A stretch of 64,000 nt of DNA from Dastarcus helophoroides (GCA_028583605.1 CM053325.1:39855435-39919434); one strand, 5' to 3'; counted from the stretch's first letter, positions 8,997 to 21,700 are shown. Numbers and translations: made by a program. Notes: generated from the letters alone by a model not told the origin.

Positions 8997-11572
8997 TCAG
9001 ATCCAATCAGTCTCTTCGCCACTAAATTTACATAGTCTGTTCAGGTGTACCACTTTCATTTTACTCCTGGAGCTACGCTGGATCCTATATACCAAGTCGT
9101 TGATCCTCTTCAGCACTTTGTACGGCCCTTCCCAAGATGGCGTAAACTTTGGCGAAACTCCTTTCTTTCGCTGAGGGTTGTATAGCCATACCAACTCGCC
9201 CTCACTGAAACCACCATGATTGGCATTCACGTCATACCTGGCCTTCATCCGGTCCGTCGCCAAGTTGATCTTCGTCCGCACCAGAGCATGCGTCTCCTAT
9301 ATCGCTTCCCTCAAATCATCTACGAAACCCATCGTTTCCCTGGGGATCTCCCTTGGTGATCCAAACACTAAGTCACGCGGAAGCTACGGTTCCCTCCCGA
9401 AGATCACTTTTGCCGGAGTCTGACTTGTAGTTTCATGAGTTGCCGCGCGATAGGCCATCAGAAATAGTGGTAGATGTCGGTCCCAGTCGGTCTGATGTTT
9501 GGAAACGACCTTCGAAAGATGTTTCTCTAAGGTCCTGTTAAATCTCTCCACCATTCCGTCAGACTGTGGATGAAGAGGTGTTGTTCGAGTTTTCCTTATT
9601 CCAAGAAGACGACACACCTCTTGGAAAACCCCCGATTCAAAGTTCCTTCCCTGGTCCGAGTGTAGTTCCAAGGGAACACCAAATCGACAGATAAAGTTGT
9701 CCACAAGAACCCTTGCGACTGTGGTGGCTTCCTGGTTCGGGATGGCATAAGCTTCAGGCCATTTACTGAAATAATCCATGGCCACCAGGATGTACCTGTT
9801 TCCCTCGTCTGAAGCTGGGAATGGTCCTGCCACATCGATTGCAATTCTTTCAAATGGAGCTCCCACATTATATTGCTTCAGGGTCCCTCTTGTTCTTCTA
9901 CGAGGACCCTTGGATGCAGCACAGGTGATACATTTCCGACACCACCGCTCGACGTCCTCCCTGCAGTTAACCCAATAGAACCGTTTTCGAACCTTCTCCA
10001 GGGTCTTGTTCATACCTAGATGTCCACTAGAGGTCCCATTGTGCACCTCCCACAAGACCTGTGGAATCTTCTCCTGAGGCACCACCAACTGCAAGTTGAC
10101 ACGCTTTCCATCCACGCTTTCCCATGCTCTCTTCAGTACCCCGTCCTCGACCTGGAGAGATTTCCATAGGGCCCACAAATTCTTAAGAGCTGGACTTCTG
10201 TCGGAAACCTTTTGCCATTCCGGTCTGTCTCCAGCTTCTTTCCATTCCAATATGGGTCCGATATCAGCGTCGTTCTTCTGTAGCTCCCGAAGACCTTCAA
10301 CAGTCCATTCGTCTTCTGCCTGGACAGAAGTGACCCTTATATCTACCATGTCCTCATGGTCCTCAACTCGTCTGCAGTATTTGCAATCCCCACAAGGTCT
10401 TCTGGACAAAGCATCAGCGTTGTTATGCTGTTGTCCTGGTCGATGATGCACCTTAAAGTTATACTGCTGAAGTCTTTCCAAGCATCTAGCCGTTTGTCCC
10501 TCTGCGTTCTTCATTCGAAGTAACCAAGAAAGTGCCGAATGATCTGTCCTGATGAGGAATTCTTGGCCATATAAGTACTTGTGGAAGTGTTCCACGGCCT
10601 TCACTATCGCAAGAAGTTCCTTCCTGGTGGTGCAATAGTTCCTCTCTGGCTTCGTCAGGATCTTGCTGTAATATTCGATAACTCTTTCTTCACCGCCTTG
10701 AACTTGGGACAGCACAACCCCAATGCCGACGTTGCTGGCATCAGTGTCTAACACGAACTTCTATTCTGCTGAGGATACGCCAAGATAGGGCTTATACACA
10801 AGGCGGACTTCAGTTTTCGGAAAGCGGTATCACAATCGGGAGTCCAGACGTACGGCGTTCTCCCTTCCGTTAGTCGGTGCAACGGCGCAGCGATGTTGGC
10901 AAACCCTTTCACAAATCTTCTATAATAAGTGCATAACCCCAGGAAACTCCTCAGTTCATGTTGATCTTTGGGTCTTGGCCATTCACGGATTACTTGAGTC
11001 TTGCTGATATTTGTTTCCACTCCTGCGGCTGATACGGTGTGGCCCAAGAATTCTACTTTCCTTTGGAACAAAGAACACTTCGGATTCAGCTTTAAATTAG
11101 CTTGTTTTAATCTGTCGAAAACTTCTTGAAGATTTTCCAGATGTTCTTTAAAGCTTTTGCCCATCACCATAACGTCATCTAAGTAAACTAAGCAAGTTTT
11201 CCAAGTGAGTCCTCGAAGTACCAGTTCCATCAGACGTTCGAAAGTAGCCGGTGCGTTACATAGTCCAAAAGGCATAACCGCGAACTGATATAATCCACTC
11301 CCATATGAAAAGGCCGTCTTCTTCTTGTCGTTGGGGTCTATGCTCACTTGCCAATGTCCACTTTTCAAGTCCAAAGTTGAAAACCAGGCAGACCCAGATA
11401 AGGTTGTTAAGGTGTCATCAATCCTTGGTAAGGGGTAGCTGTCCTTCTTAGTGACGTCGTTCAATTTCCGGTAGTCGACACAGAATCTTGTTGACCCGTC
11501 CTTCTTTGTAACCAAGACTACAGGGGAAGACCATGGATTATTGGACTCCTCGATGACTCCATCCTTTATCAT
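8997..11572 (-). pseudogene. pol: gypsy copy A pol: reverse transcriptase, RNase H, integrase
   Basis: Three open pieces. 10748-11572 is the RT domain (WSSPVVLVTKKDGSTRFCVD, MPFGLCNAPATF, catalytic YLDD). 9384-10754 gives RNase H (LDTDASNVGIG, TDHSAL) and integrase, with an H-x(5)-H...C-x-x-C zinc domain (GHLGMNKT ... CRKCITC) and the D,D,E core (IDVAGPF, HSDQGRNF, MVERFNR). 8997-9281 is the integrase C-terminal GPY/F-like region (SWEGPYKVL). A deletion/shift near 10750 (where copy C reads on through IGKF) and shifts near 9290-9390 break the polyprotein. Copy C shows the intact order. Confidence 0.88.
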
Positions 11573-11599
11573 CTTCTCAACCAGTCCTGCGACTTCATC

Positions 11600-12648
11600 T
11601 TACTTGGCTACCGGTAATCTTCTTGGGGGTTGACGAATAGGTGTTGCATCGCCGGTGTTGATTTTGTGTCGGACTATATCTGTCTTTCCTAGGTTTTGGT
11701 CCCCATCTGTAAAAGCATCGTGGTTTTTCCGTAGAAATGATTTAGCCAGAGCTGCTTCTCCTTTGGACAGGTTCTTCAAGTCCACTTCCAACTTGACTTG
11801 CCCAATCTTCGCTTCCTCTACTGGCACACATTTGTCATCCAAAGAGCTTATCGAGGCTACCGGGGTACAGACTGCCAGAGTACTACCCTTCTTGATTGAG
11901 CGTGCTGTTGGAAACACGTTGGCAACTCTCACAGGTACCTTCTGAGATGTTTTAACCTCAGATCTCGCCACTAGTAAATTCTTGGAAATGTCATAAGTCG
12001 GTTCCACTAATCCAACGCAGCAGCCCAAATCTTCTTCCATCATAGCCATAACCGTCTTCTCGCTGCTTCCCTGCACAACAGCTGTTTCGCAGGCAAACAG
12101 TCTTACCTCCTTTGGAGTGTCCTTTGGTGTAGTCAGGACAAGCTCTTCATTTCCAATCTTTAAAATGTTCTGCGCTGAATCGAAAGTAAAGCCGTGTTGC
12201 CTGATTACGACCATCCCCAGAACCAGCTCGTCTTCGATATCTGCCACCAACACCCGATGTAAAATCCGTAGTTTCCCCAGACCAATCATGACGTCTGCCT
12301 CTGCTATAATTGGCGCAGTATCTCCCGTAACCGTTCTGAGGACCATTCTTTGCGACAGTACTTCGGTTGCGACGGTAGGATATTCCTTCGTGCCAAAGTA
12401 ACCATGGCGCTTGTATCCACTGTTGCCTGTACATTCCTTCCATCTACGCTGGCTGACACTACCAAACTTTCCATGGTCCTCTTTATCTGTTTGATGGAAA
12501 GAGTTTTGGAGACTCGTTGCTCGACACCAGCCAGTGAGTGCCCCTTCCCACTGGCTGATTTTAGTTTTCCTGCTGTGGGGCTTGTCGACTTCTTGGGGCC
12601 GACCTGCAGTCTTTCTTGAAATGCCTTAGTTTGCCACAGTTGTAACAT
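11600..12648 (-). pseudogene. gypsy copy A protease region
   Basis: Two overlapping open pieces (12304-12648 and 11600-12346). The aspartic-protease motif, DTGA in copy C, is changed to DTSA here (VDTSAMVTLARRN), likely inactivating. Downstream are ADIEDELVLGM and QHGFTF, the second half of a retropepsin fold. A shift near 12345 separates the halves and a stop lies between this piece and the RT. It would process Gag-Pol. Confidence 0.75.
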
Positions 12649-14031
12649 GTGCTTCTGTTGGATCTGCCATTAAGAGTTCCTACCAGTCCTTGGATGCTCG
12701 CGTCCATTTTCTTTAAGCTAGCGCCTATCTTTGCGTTCATTCCCTTGATTCCCTTCGTGTTAACGCTTATAATGTTTGCGAGATCGGGGTCATTCGCGGC
12801 CTCTTCGATGTCGGCCTTCCTTATTCTGCGTGACGCCCCTGGCACTGAAATCTTGTAAGCGGCTTCAACCTCCAAAGCTCTAATCAGTGCCTCCCTTGAT
12901 GTTCGGACGTTTGACAGGCGTATTACTCTCTGAACTTCCGGGTCTCTTATTCCTTCTATGAAGATTCTAACTGCGTGGAGTTCCAGAAAGTCGGTTGGTA
13001 CTGTTGGATAGGCGATGTACGCCAATCTTCTAACGTCAGCCTCGAATTCTTGCAGCGTTTCTCCACTTTTCTGTCTTCTTACTAGCAGCTGCGACTGGAC
13101 AACTTGCTGAAAATGTTGGTCACCAAATCTCAGCTCTAAAGCCCTAACTAGATCTTCATAATTGGCTTGTTCTTGATCCGATAGGGTTCGGAGTAATTCC
13201 AGAGCATCTCCGCGCAGGGATACCACTAATGAGGTTGCCTTTACTTCCTCCGTCCACTGATTGGCCTTAGCAGCAGCTTCGAACTGTTTTCTGTAGGTGT
13301 GGAAGGATGTTTTTCGGTCATAGGTCGGAGGTTTTACCTTTTGGGAAGAACTAGCAGGTACACTTTCGGATTCATGTTGTGTGCTTTGTCCACTTAGCAA
13401 CTTTTTCATGTTATTTTTTATGTTGCTGATCTCCCTCTTTGTTGCATTTTCCAAACCAAGAAGCTTGCTGTTGAATTTTTCCTTTACTTCCCCAATTTCT
13501 TCCCTAACTTCGCCAATTTCTTCTTGCATTTCCTCTCGCATTCCTGTAATTTGTTCTTTCACTTCTTTCATTTTTTCAACGTCTACTCCCATTTTTCAGT
13601 TATATTTGCTAGTAGACTATGCAATTCTTGTTTTTCTGCATTCCTTTTCTGATCTTCTTCTTCTTTTCCTTGTCGTCTTCGTTCTTCCTCTTGTCGCCTT
13701 CGTTCTTCCTCCTGTTCTTTTTCTTGTCGTCTTCGTTCTTCGTCTTGTCGTCTTCGTTCTTCTTCCTGTTCTTTTTCTTGTCGTCTTTGTTCTTTATCTT
13801 GTCGTCTTCGTTCTTACTCCTGTTCTTTTTCTTGTCGTCTTCGTTCTTCGTCTTGTCGTCTTCGTTCTTCCTCCTGTTCTTTTTTTTTTGTCGTCATCGT
13901 TCTTCGTCTTGTCGTCTTCATTCTTCCTCTTGTTCTTTTTCTTGTCGTCTTTCTTCTGCTTAGGCTTTAAACATTGCTAATAACGCTTGCATTTGTTGTT
14001 CCATTTTGGCAGATTTTAATCTCGTATCCAT
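12561..14031 (-). pseudogene. gag: gypsy copy A gag
   Basis: The main piece, 12561-13592 (343 residues), has an N-terminal coiled coil (repeated KEQITGMREEMQEE), a Gag core with LRGDALELLRTL and SGETLQEFEADVRRLAYIAY, and one CCHC knuckle (CYNCGKLRHFKKDC; the usual GH is RH here). Upstream, 13620-13960 encodes a charged tandem repeat (RRRQEKEQEEE units). An ATG at 14031 would start a 23-codon leader ending at TAA 13960-13962. A one-base loss in an A-run just before 13592 separates the repeat from the coiled coil. Confidence 0.8.
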
Positions 14032-14160
14032 AAAGCGTATTTGAATGTTCACGAATTTATTTGACGCGCCTCGTATAACTATTTAACAGTTTAAAATGTC
14101 CGAGATAAAGTCAACCGCGAGAACACTTGGTTAATTTCTTCGTAATAAAGCGCAACAAAA

Positions 14161-14178
14161 ATCCCACTTCTGACACCA
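14161..14178 (-). other. Primer binding site (tRNA-Leu type), copy A
   Basis: TGGTGTCAGAAGTGGGAT on the element strand, two bases inside the 5' LTR. It matches the complement of the conserved 3' end of eukaryotic tRNA-Leu (family knowledge). Copy C has the same site with two changes. Confidence 0.75.
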
Positions 14179-14180
14179 GA

Positions 14181-14439
14181 TGTTACGGACTTTATCGGTT
14201 CCAATCGATTACACTTATCGAATAAGACTCAAGGGAAAGCTGACCGCCTTTTTATAGTTTTGGCCCGCGGCTTCTAGAACAAACGGCAGATAAGGCTTAT
14301 CGTTTGCCGAAATTTCTGGAACGCTTATCTGCCGTTTGTTTCGTTATCGCGGCCGCTTTCCCCTTATCAGAACCTTCTAGAAACTTTTTTTATTTACTAA
14401 ATTCTACAATTCTATTTTAACTATTTACATTGCGTTACA
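14181..14439 (-). repeat. 5' LTR of gypsy copy A, internally deleted
   Basis: 259 bp. It matches the 3' LTR at both ends, but about 104 bp is missing after ATCGAATAAG (14215-14225), removing the region that contains the initiator-like TCAGT repeats. The GATA inverted repeat and TATA box remain. Confidence 0.85.
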
Positions 14440-14443
14440 ATAT

Positions 14444-14815
14444 TAACAACCAATATTAAAATAATAAATAGATGGAAAAAAAATCTCCAAGATTTATTGC
14501 AAATAACTCCATATAAAGAAAAAGAATCAAAAGATACAGATTGCCTAATCAAAGAACAAGAAATGAAAAAAGTCTTTAAACTGAAAGATATTGCGTAAGC
14601 AATTCGGTGGCCTAAAAATGGGAAGGCCCCGAAATACGACAAAATAACATCAGAAATGTTAAAATATATGGGAGAAAGTGCAACAGAATTATTATTGAAA
14701 ATATTTAGTAGAGCAGGGAGAGAAGAAAAAATACCAGAAGATTGGCAAAGAAGCATAATATTACACGTTCATAAAAAAAGAGATAGAAGAGGCAATAACA
14801 ATACTAATGTTCGGT
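14444..14815 (+). pseudogene. RTE-like non-LTR retrotransposon, start of reverse transcriptase
   Basis: Continues the LINE interrupted at 8603. Translation gives WPKNGKAPKYDKITSEMLKYMG, then IPEDWQRSIILHVHKKRDRR, the fingers region of RTE/CR1-like RT. One stop (TAA near 14596) is present. Homology ends near 14815 with no catalytic YADD region. The element is therefore 3'-truncated or rearranged there. Confidence 0.65.
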
Positions 14816-15289
14816 TTACACGGAAAAGTAACTTGCGATACGACGTGCCAGAGCGACTTGTGAGAGCGTTTACACTAAAGCAAGTTTTTAAAAGCAAGCT
14901 CTCAGCAAGTCCTACCTGAACTATCTAGACACGGTCATGCAAGCTAGAGTGCAGCTAGTATAATTTTATTTCTTAGCGCCATTCCACTTCAAACACCCGC
15001 GGAGTGATTAATGTCTAAATAATAGTTTTAAGAGTTTGGCCCGTTATTGTCCTAATAGTTTGCTTTTGGTGGTATCTATATAGCCTAAAAACTGTCTTGT
15101 CGTAAAAAAAAATTGCAGCAGCCGCTATACTCATTGCAAATTCACGAAAACAGCGAAAAGGTGCTAAAAAAATAATTTTTGTTAAAGAACGGATTGCGAA
15201 AAATGGCGTGACTCTTTGATATTTTTTTCTTGATTAAAAATGTTCAAGAACATATTAATCGAAAACCGCTTGCTATACGAAAAAATTAA
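14816..15289. other. No gene recognised
   Basis: A GC-richer patch (14815-14960) with several GAGCGACTTGTGAGAGC-like words could be the end of an unidentified transposon. The rest is AT-rich with poly-A/T runs. No supported coding region. Confidence 0.4.
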
Positions 15290-15600
15290 GGAAACATTTT
15301 TACCAAGAAATAAAGAATATTTATGAAATTGTATCTATTTAAAAAAAAAGTCGTGACTTATTATTTTTTTCGCTAAGAATACTCAGAAATATGTTAGTGT
15401 AGATGCCACTGATAAAAGTAAACCTAATTTTTTTTTGCAAAAAATGCTTGTTTATACCTTGTACCTACCAAAATTAAAAAAAAATGTTTCTGGAGGTTCA
15501 AAGTATTTAAGGAAAAATCAATTTTTTTCTTAATTCTTAACGCACTGTATTTCAAAAACAAAGCGGTTCCGGACCTATGCTAATATAAACTTATTTTCTT
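15290..15600 (+). repeat. Dispersed repeat D1, copy 1
   Basis: Diverged copy of a sequence also found at 36740-37060 (same strand) and 36045-36335 (opposite strand). Shared words include ACCAAGAAATAAAG, ATATGTTAGTGTAGATGCCACTGA and TTTTTTTCTTAATT followed by an ACTGTA(A/T)TT ending. No coding potential. 15600-15834 shows nothing further. Confidence 0.5.
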
Positions 15601-15834
15601 AAAAAACTTTAATATAATTAAGGTATGATGAAACTATACCACAACTATCATAGGCAGGACAAAGAATGCTCTGCTCTAAAATAAACAAGCATGGTCTTCA
15701 TTTTTCACTTTTACAAAAACATGCTTTCAAACAATTATTTTAGGAAGTTTAATATATGCATTAAAAGCCTTCTGCTCTCATTTGAAATTTAATATTTATA
15801 TTATATTAATTTTTAAATTTAATATTTTGCTTAA

Positions 15835-16355
15835 TACCCACCCTAAAACACATTCCTAAAATTTGCCTAATTTATTTAAAATTTTGTCCACGACAAAATC
15901 CATAAACCAAATTTTGAGATCTGTTCGTTTGTCAATAACTTTATTCTTCGTATTAAAGTATTTTATTTCAGACATTTTTTTCTCTTCTCCTGACTAATAA
16001 ATTAGACTTACAACGTTCCATTAACTGCTAACGCGGATAATTGTTTTAAAATATTATTTATTCTCATTTAAGCATTGAGGAACAATGCACAAAAAATAGC
16101 CCTATTTCCTTATGCACTAAATTGATTATAATAACTGTTCGCACCTTTGACAAATGATTTGACACCCTTCCACTGAACACGATGTCCAATGAAGTAAAAT
16201 ATTTTTATTTATTATGTTAACAAAAGTTTTTACTTACAGTTTACATTAAATTTGCAACAGATAGTGGACTTATAATACCCTAAGACACTTTAACGGCAAC
16301 TATTAAACTGAACTGTTTTTCCCCAAACCTGCATATTTATAGGCCGTATTTACAA
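15835..16355 (-). pseudogene. Polinton PolB N-terminal scrap
   Basis: Aligns with 1380-2110 (P1) and 59700-60530 (P3), including the block encoding the KIWFIYFVEDKILNKL region and the untranslated stretch just before the subterminal modules. Shorter than P1 because of deletions, with stops throughout. There is no terminus, so this is an isolated fragment of a third or earlier Polinton. Confidence 0.6.
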
Positions 16356-16599
16356 GTTAACTCCCAGCCAATATTTGGATAGTGAACAGCTAAAAATTAT
16401 TGAAATTTCTAGGAAAAAATTCTGTGCATTACACCGTGGCTATCGATACCGTACAAAAAACATACGGAAAATAAAACGACGTGGGTTTGCACTAAGGACA
16501 GATCTGAAAAATGTTGAGGTAGGCTCGTTAGTAATATGACTAATGTAGTTAAAACTGCGGTAACAAAACATTTATGTAAACCTGATCTTGCTAAGAATT

Positions 16600-16699
16600 A
16601 ATTATACTCATGCCTTTCAAAAGTGAAGAAAAATGATCGCGAAGAAGATGATATCTCAACACATATGTCGCTTAAGACATTTTCAAGAATATACTAGCG
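16600..16699 (+). pseudogene. MULE-like transposase fragment, upstream half
   Basis: A frame reading MISQHICRLRHFQEYTS runs into the LTR boundary at 16700 and continues in frame at 24531 after the 4-bp duplication. The continuation looks like the C-terminal part of insect MULE-type transposases. 16356-16600 has no recognisable feature. Confidence 0.35.
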
Positions 16700-16958
16700 A
16701 GTTACATCCTCGAATCCACCCAGTAACTACGACGCAATGCTGCCCTTGAAGACGCACACCTGCATTCAACGTCAGCATCCGAACGCTATAAAAGGAAACG
16801 AGTTCCCTTCCCAAGAAGATTGTGTTATGACCAACGTTAGTGTTAAGTTAATAAATGTAGAAAGACAATAATAATACAATCCAATAAAGTCTTCAGGCCC
16901 TTGTGAAGTGTTTCCGCAAGTTTTTAAAAACCCTTTTTCTCGGCCACGAACGAAAACT
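16700..16958 (+). repeat. 5' LTR of the errantivirus-like element
   Basis: 259 bp, AGTTACATCC...GAAAACT. Contains a TATA-like CTATAAAAGG near 16787 (changed to CTCTAAAAGG in the 3' LTR) and an AATAAAG polyadenylation signal near 16882. Confidence 0.9.
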
Positions 16959-16976
16959 GGCGCAGTCGGTAGGATA
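16959..16976 (+). other. Primer binding site (tRNA-Ser type)
   Basis: GGCGCAGTCGGTAGGATA immediately follows the LTR (the last T of the LTR supplies the first base). This is the primer site type used by 17.6, 297 and TED. Confidence 0.75.
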
Positions 16977-16984
16977 GTGGAAGA

Positions 16985-17525
16985 TTGGCGCGAAGCAATC
17001 TTTTCGTCCCAACGGAGAATCCGCTATTCACCAACAACATTCCAGAGGAAAAGGAGGATCCACTGACGTCTGACCAACCGTACGACCTGGGGAAAAGACA
17101 AGCATCACCGGAACCTAAAGGCTACTACACCAAGACCTGGGGAAAGGACAAACATCGCCGAAGCCTATAGGAACCTAGATTTAAGACACCTAGAATTAAG
17201 AAAACAAGCAACAAAGCAGCACAAAATGAAAAAACAAATGTAAGTGCAAACGAAATATCAAAAATAACCTAAAGTAACAATTAAAATAAGTAAATAAAGA
17301 AAATAATCAACCGTAATTTTAAGCAACGCAAACAAAGAACCTATTTATAAATAACCATAGAATAAGATCATTCATCAAATTGCTACTAACCCCCTAGAAT
17401 AAGGAACTATTCATTATTTTAACGCATATGTATATAATCTAACCAGCAGAATAAGGAACTGTTATTCTTTGTTTAAATAATCACTTTTAGTCATAAGTAA
17501 CATTCAAACAACAAGAAACTATTGT
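16985..17525 (+). promoter_or_regulatory. Errantivirus-like 5' leader
   Basis: About 550 bases of untranslated leader between the primer site and gag. It includes a near-duplicate of about 20 bp (GACCTGGGGAAAAGACAAGC at about 17085 and GACCTGGGGAAAGGACAAAC at about 17134) and AT-rich sequence with an AGAATAAGGAACTRTT motif repeated near 17395 and 17450. No gene supported. Confidence 0.4.
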
Positions 17526-18768
17526 ATGTCTAGTATCGAAGACATAATAGAATCTTTTGACAATATAAAAATATTAAACAACGCAACAATGCCAGAGGTC
17601 AATTATCAACTATTACGTTTATACATTGACGCAATACCTAATTACGATGCAAATCCCCATACGTTAGGAATTTTCATTAATAACTGTGAAAGTTTATTAA
17701 GTAATTTCAAATATAGAAATGACTTAAATGACCCGATTAAAGACTTTTTACTTAGGGCAGTTATTGGTAAACTCACAGGTAGAGCATTACTACTAATTGG
17801 ATTGCTTGATTCAGGACGTATCTTTAAAACCAAATAAGAGCGAACCACCATACAGTTTCGGAATGAGATGCCAAGACGCACGAAGTCTCATAATTTCAAA
17901 ATTAAACACCTTACCGATGGACAGAAACGAAAAATTTATCAGAATTCAAAATTACGAAGATTTAGCATTAAAAACATTTATTAGAGGTTTAACTGGTCAA
18001 GTTCAGAATAATATTTGATTGAGAAATCCCGATAGCATTGAAAAGGCTATGAGTCTGTTGATAGAAGAGAACTTTTTATATTCTCAACAGAAACAAAATC
18101 CTTTAAATACACAGCAAAATTTCAAACCTTCACACAGATTTATCCCGACTAGACAAAATATACCAAATATACCACACATACAAAACATACCCCTATACCA
18201 ACCAATCAACTATCAACATCCCATGTACTCAAACGTACAATTTCAACAACCCACATTTAACCAATCTATCCAAAGACCACAAATTCAACAAGTACCATTT
18301 AGAACCTATTATCAACCACAATTCCAACAATCACCAAACTGGAAACCTAATAACAACTTTCTTACACAAAGACACCCAAATTTTCAACTTCAAAATTCAT
18401 CAATACAACAAAGTTCAAACAGATCGAATAGAAATTATAAACCCGAACCAATGGATACATCATCAGGAAATACTAAAATAAATTATAGACCCCAACAAAA
18501 ATTTGTATCAAAAGAATTATTTAAGCAAACAGTTAAAAATGACAATAAAATATTATATGCCGAAGAACAACAAGAAGATCCATTTACGGAAAGAATAAAT
18601 GAAATACCCAAATGTACTTACGAAAATGAACCAAATTATTTTTATACAAACCAGTCAGATTGCATTTATAGCGATGAACCTAATTCTAATTTCGAAAATT
18701 TTGATGTAGTAAACAATGAATCAGATAAAAATTTTTGCCTGATTACGAATTCAAACCATCCGAGGTAA
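17526..18768 (+). pseudogene. gag: Errantivirus-like gag
   Basis: Start chosen at ATG 17526 (MSSIEDIIESFDNIK). The capsid-like part holds IDAIPNYDANPHTLGIFINNC and LTGRALLLIG. The frame shifts near 17805-17830, reads on as CQDARSLIISKLN and FIRGLTGQVQNNI, then meets TGA at 18016-18018. The C-terminal half (18019-18768) is Pro/Gln/Asn-rich with many QQ and NIP repeats and no CCHC knuckle, as is usual for errantiviral Gag. Confidence 0.75.
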
Positions 18769-18793
18769 CCCAAACCTTAATCCAATAACCTAA

Positions 18794-21700
18794 TCAAATA
18801 CAATTTAGACCCAAGCAACCAGAACCCAAACCACCCGAAGTAATTAACAATAATATACTTAAATCGACTTTACCCCGTATTAGAATCCCAGAATTAAACG
18901 CAACATTCCTAATTGACACCGGAAGCAGCAGAAGTTTAATTACCCCAGAACTACCACATAGTGTTAATCGAAATTTTATCATTAAAGAAAATTTTTGTAT
19001 CCAAACAGCTCATGATAAGTCGTATCATGACGAAGTAGCAATAATTCCATTATTTAGTGTTTTTAACCAAATTGGCACACATAAATTTCAAGTATTCAGA
19101 GTTAGTCCAAAATATGAAGGATTAATTGGATTACATTTTTTAACTCAACTAAAAGCTAAAATTGATTTTGAAAATGAATGCATAATTACACCAAGAGCCA
19201 GAATCCCTATAATACAAAATCCCACAGAATTAAACGGAAAACTACCCGATTACGTTATAGAAATATGACGAAAAGTCAAATTACCCGTAACTCAAAATTT
19301 CGGAACCGCAATCCTAAACTATCACAAATTTTATCCAGGAGTAGAAATGCCAAAAGCACTTGTAGAAATTACTGACTATTTTGCAACAACTATGATCATA
19401 AATTCCAATGAAGAACCTGTAAGAATACGAATAAACAAATTTAACGACGTGGAAAGCATAAATCCAGTAAATGTAAATTTCTTAGAAAAAATGGAAACAG
19501 ATGATAACACGTTAATAACGAAAAACGAAGATAATTTATTAAAACGAAACTTAAAGAATCTTAGACTTGATCACTGTACGAAAGAAGAAAAGAATGCAAT
19601 AAGAAAACTGTGCTATAATTATAGAGATATATTTTACATTGAAGAAATACCCTTGAGTTTCACGAATAGAATTACGCATAAAATAAAATTAAAAGATGAT
19701 AGCCCAATATTTGCAAAATCATATAGATACCCACAGATTTATAAGGAAGAAGTAAAGAGGCAAATAGAAAATATGTTAGACCAACAAATTATAGAAAACA
19801 GTACATCGCCATGGTCCAGCCTAATATGGATAGTCCCAAAGAAATTAGATGCAACAAGAAAAAGAAAATGAAGATTAGTAATTGATTACAGAAAACCAAA
19901 TGAAAAAACGACGGATGATAAATATCCCTTACCGAATATAACTGATATACTAGATAAACTAGGGAAAGCAAATTATTTTAAGACATTAGATTTGGCAAGT
20001 GGTTTTAACCAAATTGAAATAGAGCCAGCAGATATAGAGAAAACGGCATTTTTTACAGAAACAGGACACTATGAATTTAAAAGAATGCCCTTTGAATTAA
20101 AGAATGCTCCAGCAACATTTCAAAGAGTAATGGACAATATATTAAGAGGATTACAAAACGAAACATGCCTTGTTTACCTGGATGACATAATAATATTTAG
20201 TACATCGTTAGAAGAGCACATTCAAAGATTAAAAGAAATATTTGATAGACTACGAGAGAGCAATTTTAAAGTGCAATTAGATAAATCAGAATTTTTGCAT
20301 TCCACCGTACAATACTTAGGACACGTAATAACGCCACAAGGAGTGAAACCAAATCCTCAAAAGATACATGCAATAAAAAATGTCCCGATTTCAACTACGC
20401 AAAAAAAAATTAAAAGTTTTCTAGGACTATTAGGATATTATCGAAGATTCATAAACGATTTTGCAAAGATAACTAAACCCATGACAAAATGTTTAAAGAA
20501 AAATGCGAAATTAATACATGACACAGAGTTTATAAATTGTTTTCAGACTTGCAAAGATATTCTAACCAATGATTCTATACTACAATACCCCGACTTCATT
20601 AAAGAATTTATATTAACAACAGACGCAAGCAATTTCGCCTTAGGAGCAATATTATCACAAAGAAGCATACCACAAGATAGACCAATAGCATATGCTTCAA
20701 GGACATTAAACGAAACTGAAACACGATTCTCCACAATAGAAAAAGAATTGTTAGCGATTGTATGGGCATGTAAACATTTCCGACCTTATTTATTTGGAAG
20801 AAAATTTAAGATATATACAGATCACAGACCGTTGATGAGGCTATTTAGTTTCAAAGAACCGAATTCGAAACTGATTAGATGGAGATTTAAACTAGAAGAG
20901 TATGATTATGAAATTATTTATAAAAAAGGGAAACATAATACAAATGCCGAGGCATTCTCAAGAATTACATTACTGCAGTGGAAACAGAATATCTACAGAA
21001 TAATCCGGTAGACGCCGACTTTGATATATTAGGATATTTGAAAGAATTAGCAGAGCATCCATTTAAAGATGAAGAACCGCGAAATGATCCTAACGCTAAA
21101 GAACCGAAAATAAAAGTTTTGCAAAATATTCAACTTAAACCCCCAAACCAAAAACGTTCAGAGTCCGATAGTATACACTCATGTAATAACGAAACAACTA
21201 ATAATTCAATACCTATTCTAGAGGACATTATAAATAATAAAATGAATCAAATCATTGTAAAACCAAACGTTCACAATAAAATTAATGTACGTAAGAAAAA
21301 AGATTTTAACAAATTGAACATATTACACGTAGAAATTCCTAAAGACAATGAAGAAGAATATATTACGACAGGATTAACCTATTATATTTATTTTTATAAT
21401 AAAGAGAGTTATAAAATTTTAAATAATGTAGTAATAATATATTTTACTAAATTGACATTAATCAAATGTACTAAATTGATAAATTCCGTATATGAAAAAG
21501 ATGAACAACTAATGCTGAAAAACACCAACACGAAGGAAAGAGTAATCACCGTGGAATAGTAGAAACACTAGAGAAACTAAAACGAAATTATTATTGATTA
21601 AATATGAAAACCGATGTAAAAGAATACATTATTAATTGTAACATTTGCCAGAAATCAAAATATAGTAGAAAACCTCCATATGTATCACTGGCAATTTCAG

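Larger units (their letters stand above)
8604..14439 (-). mobile_element. Ty3/gypsy LTR retrotransposon copy A
   Basis: Minus-strand element with LTRs at 8604-8966 (3') and 14181-14439 (5'), polypurine tract, tRNA-Leu-type primer site and gag-pol. It is flanked by a perfect 4-bp target duplication ATAT (8600-8603 and 14440-14443), which splits the RTE-like LINE. The coding region is broken by several shifts. The same family occurs as copy B (26581-29562) and copy C (49992-56123). No env gene. Confidence 0.9.

Noticed and set aside
13381..13980. Long plus-strand frames rich in Phe, Ser, Leu over the gypsy gag repeat (also 55088-55656)
   Set aside because: They are antisense to gag and arise from the 36-bp coding repeat; two or three frames stay open only because of repeat composition.
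14161..14178. tRNA-like 3' end
   Set aside because: Only the 18-nt primer-binding complement exists; there is no cloverleaf around it.
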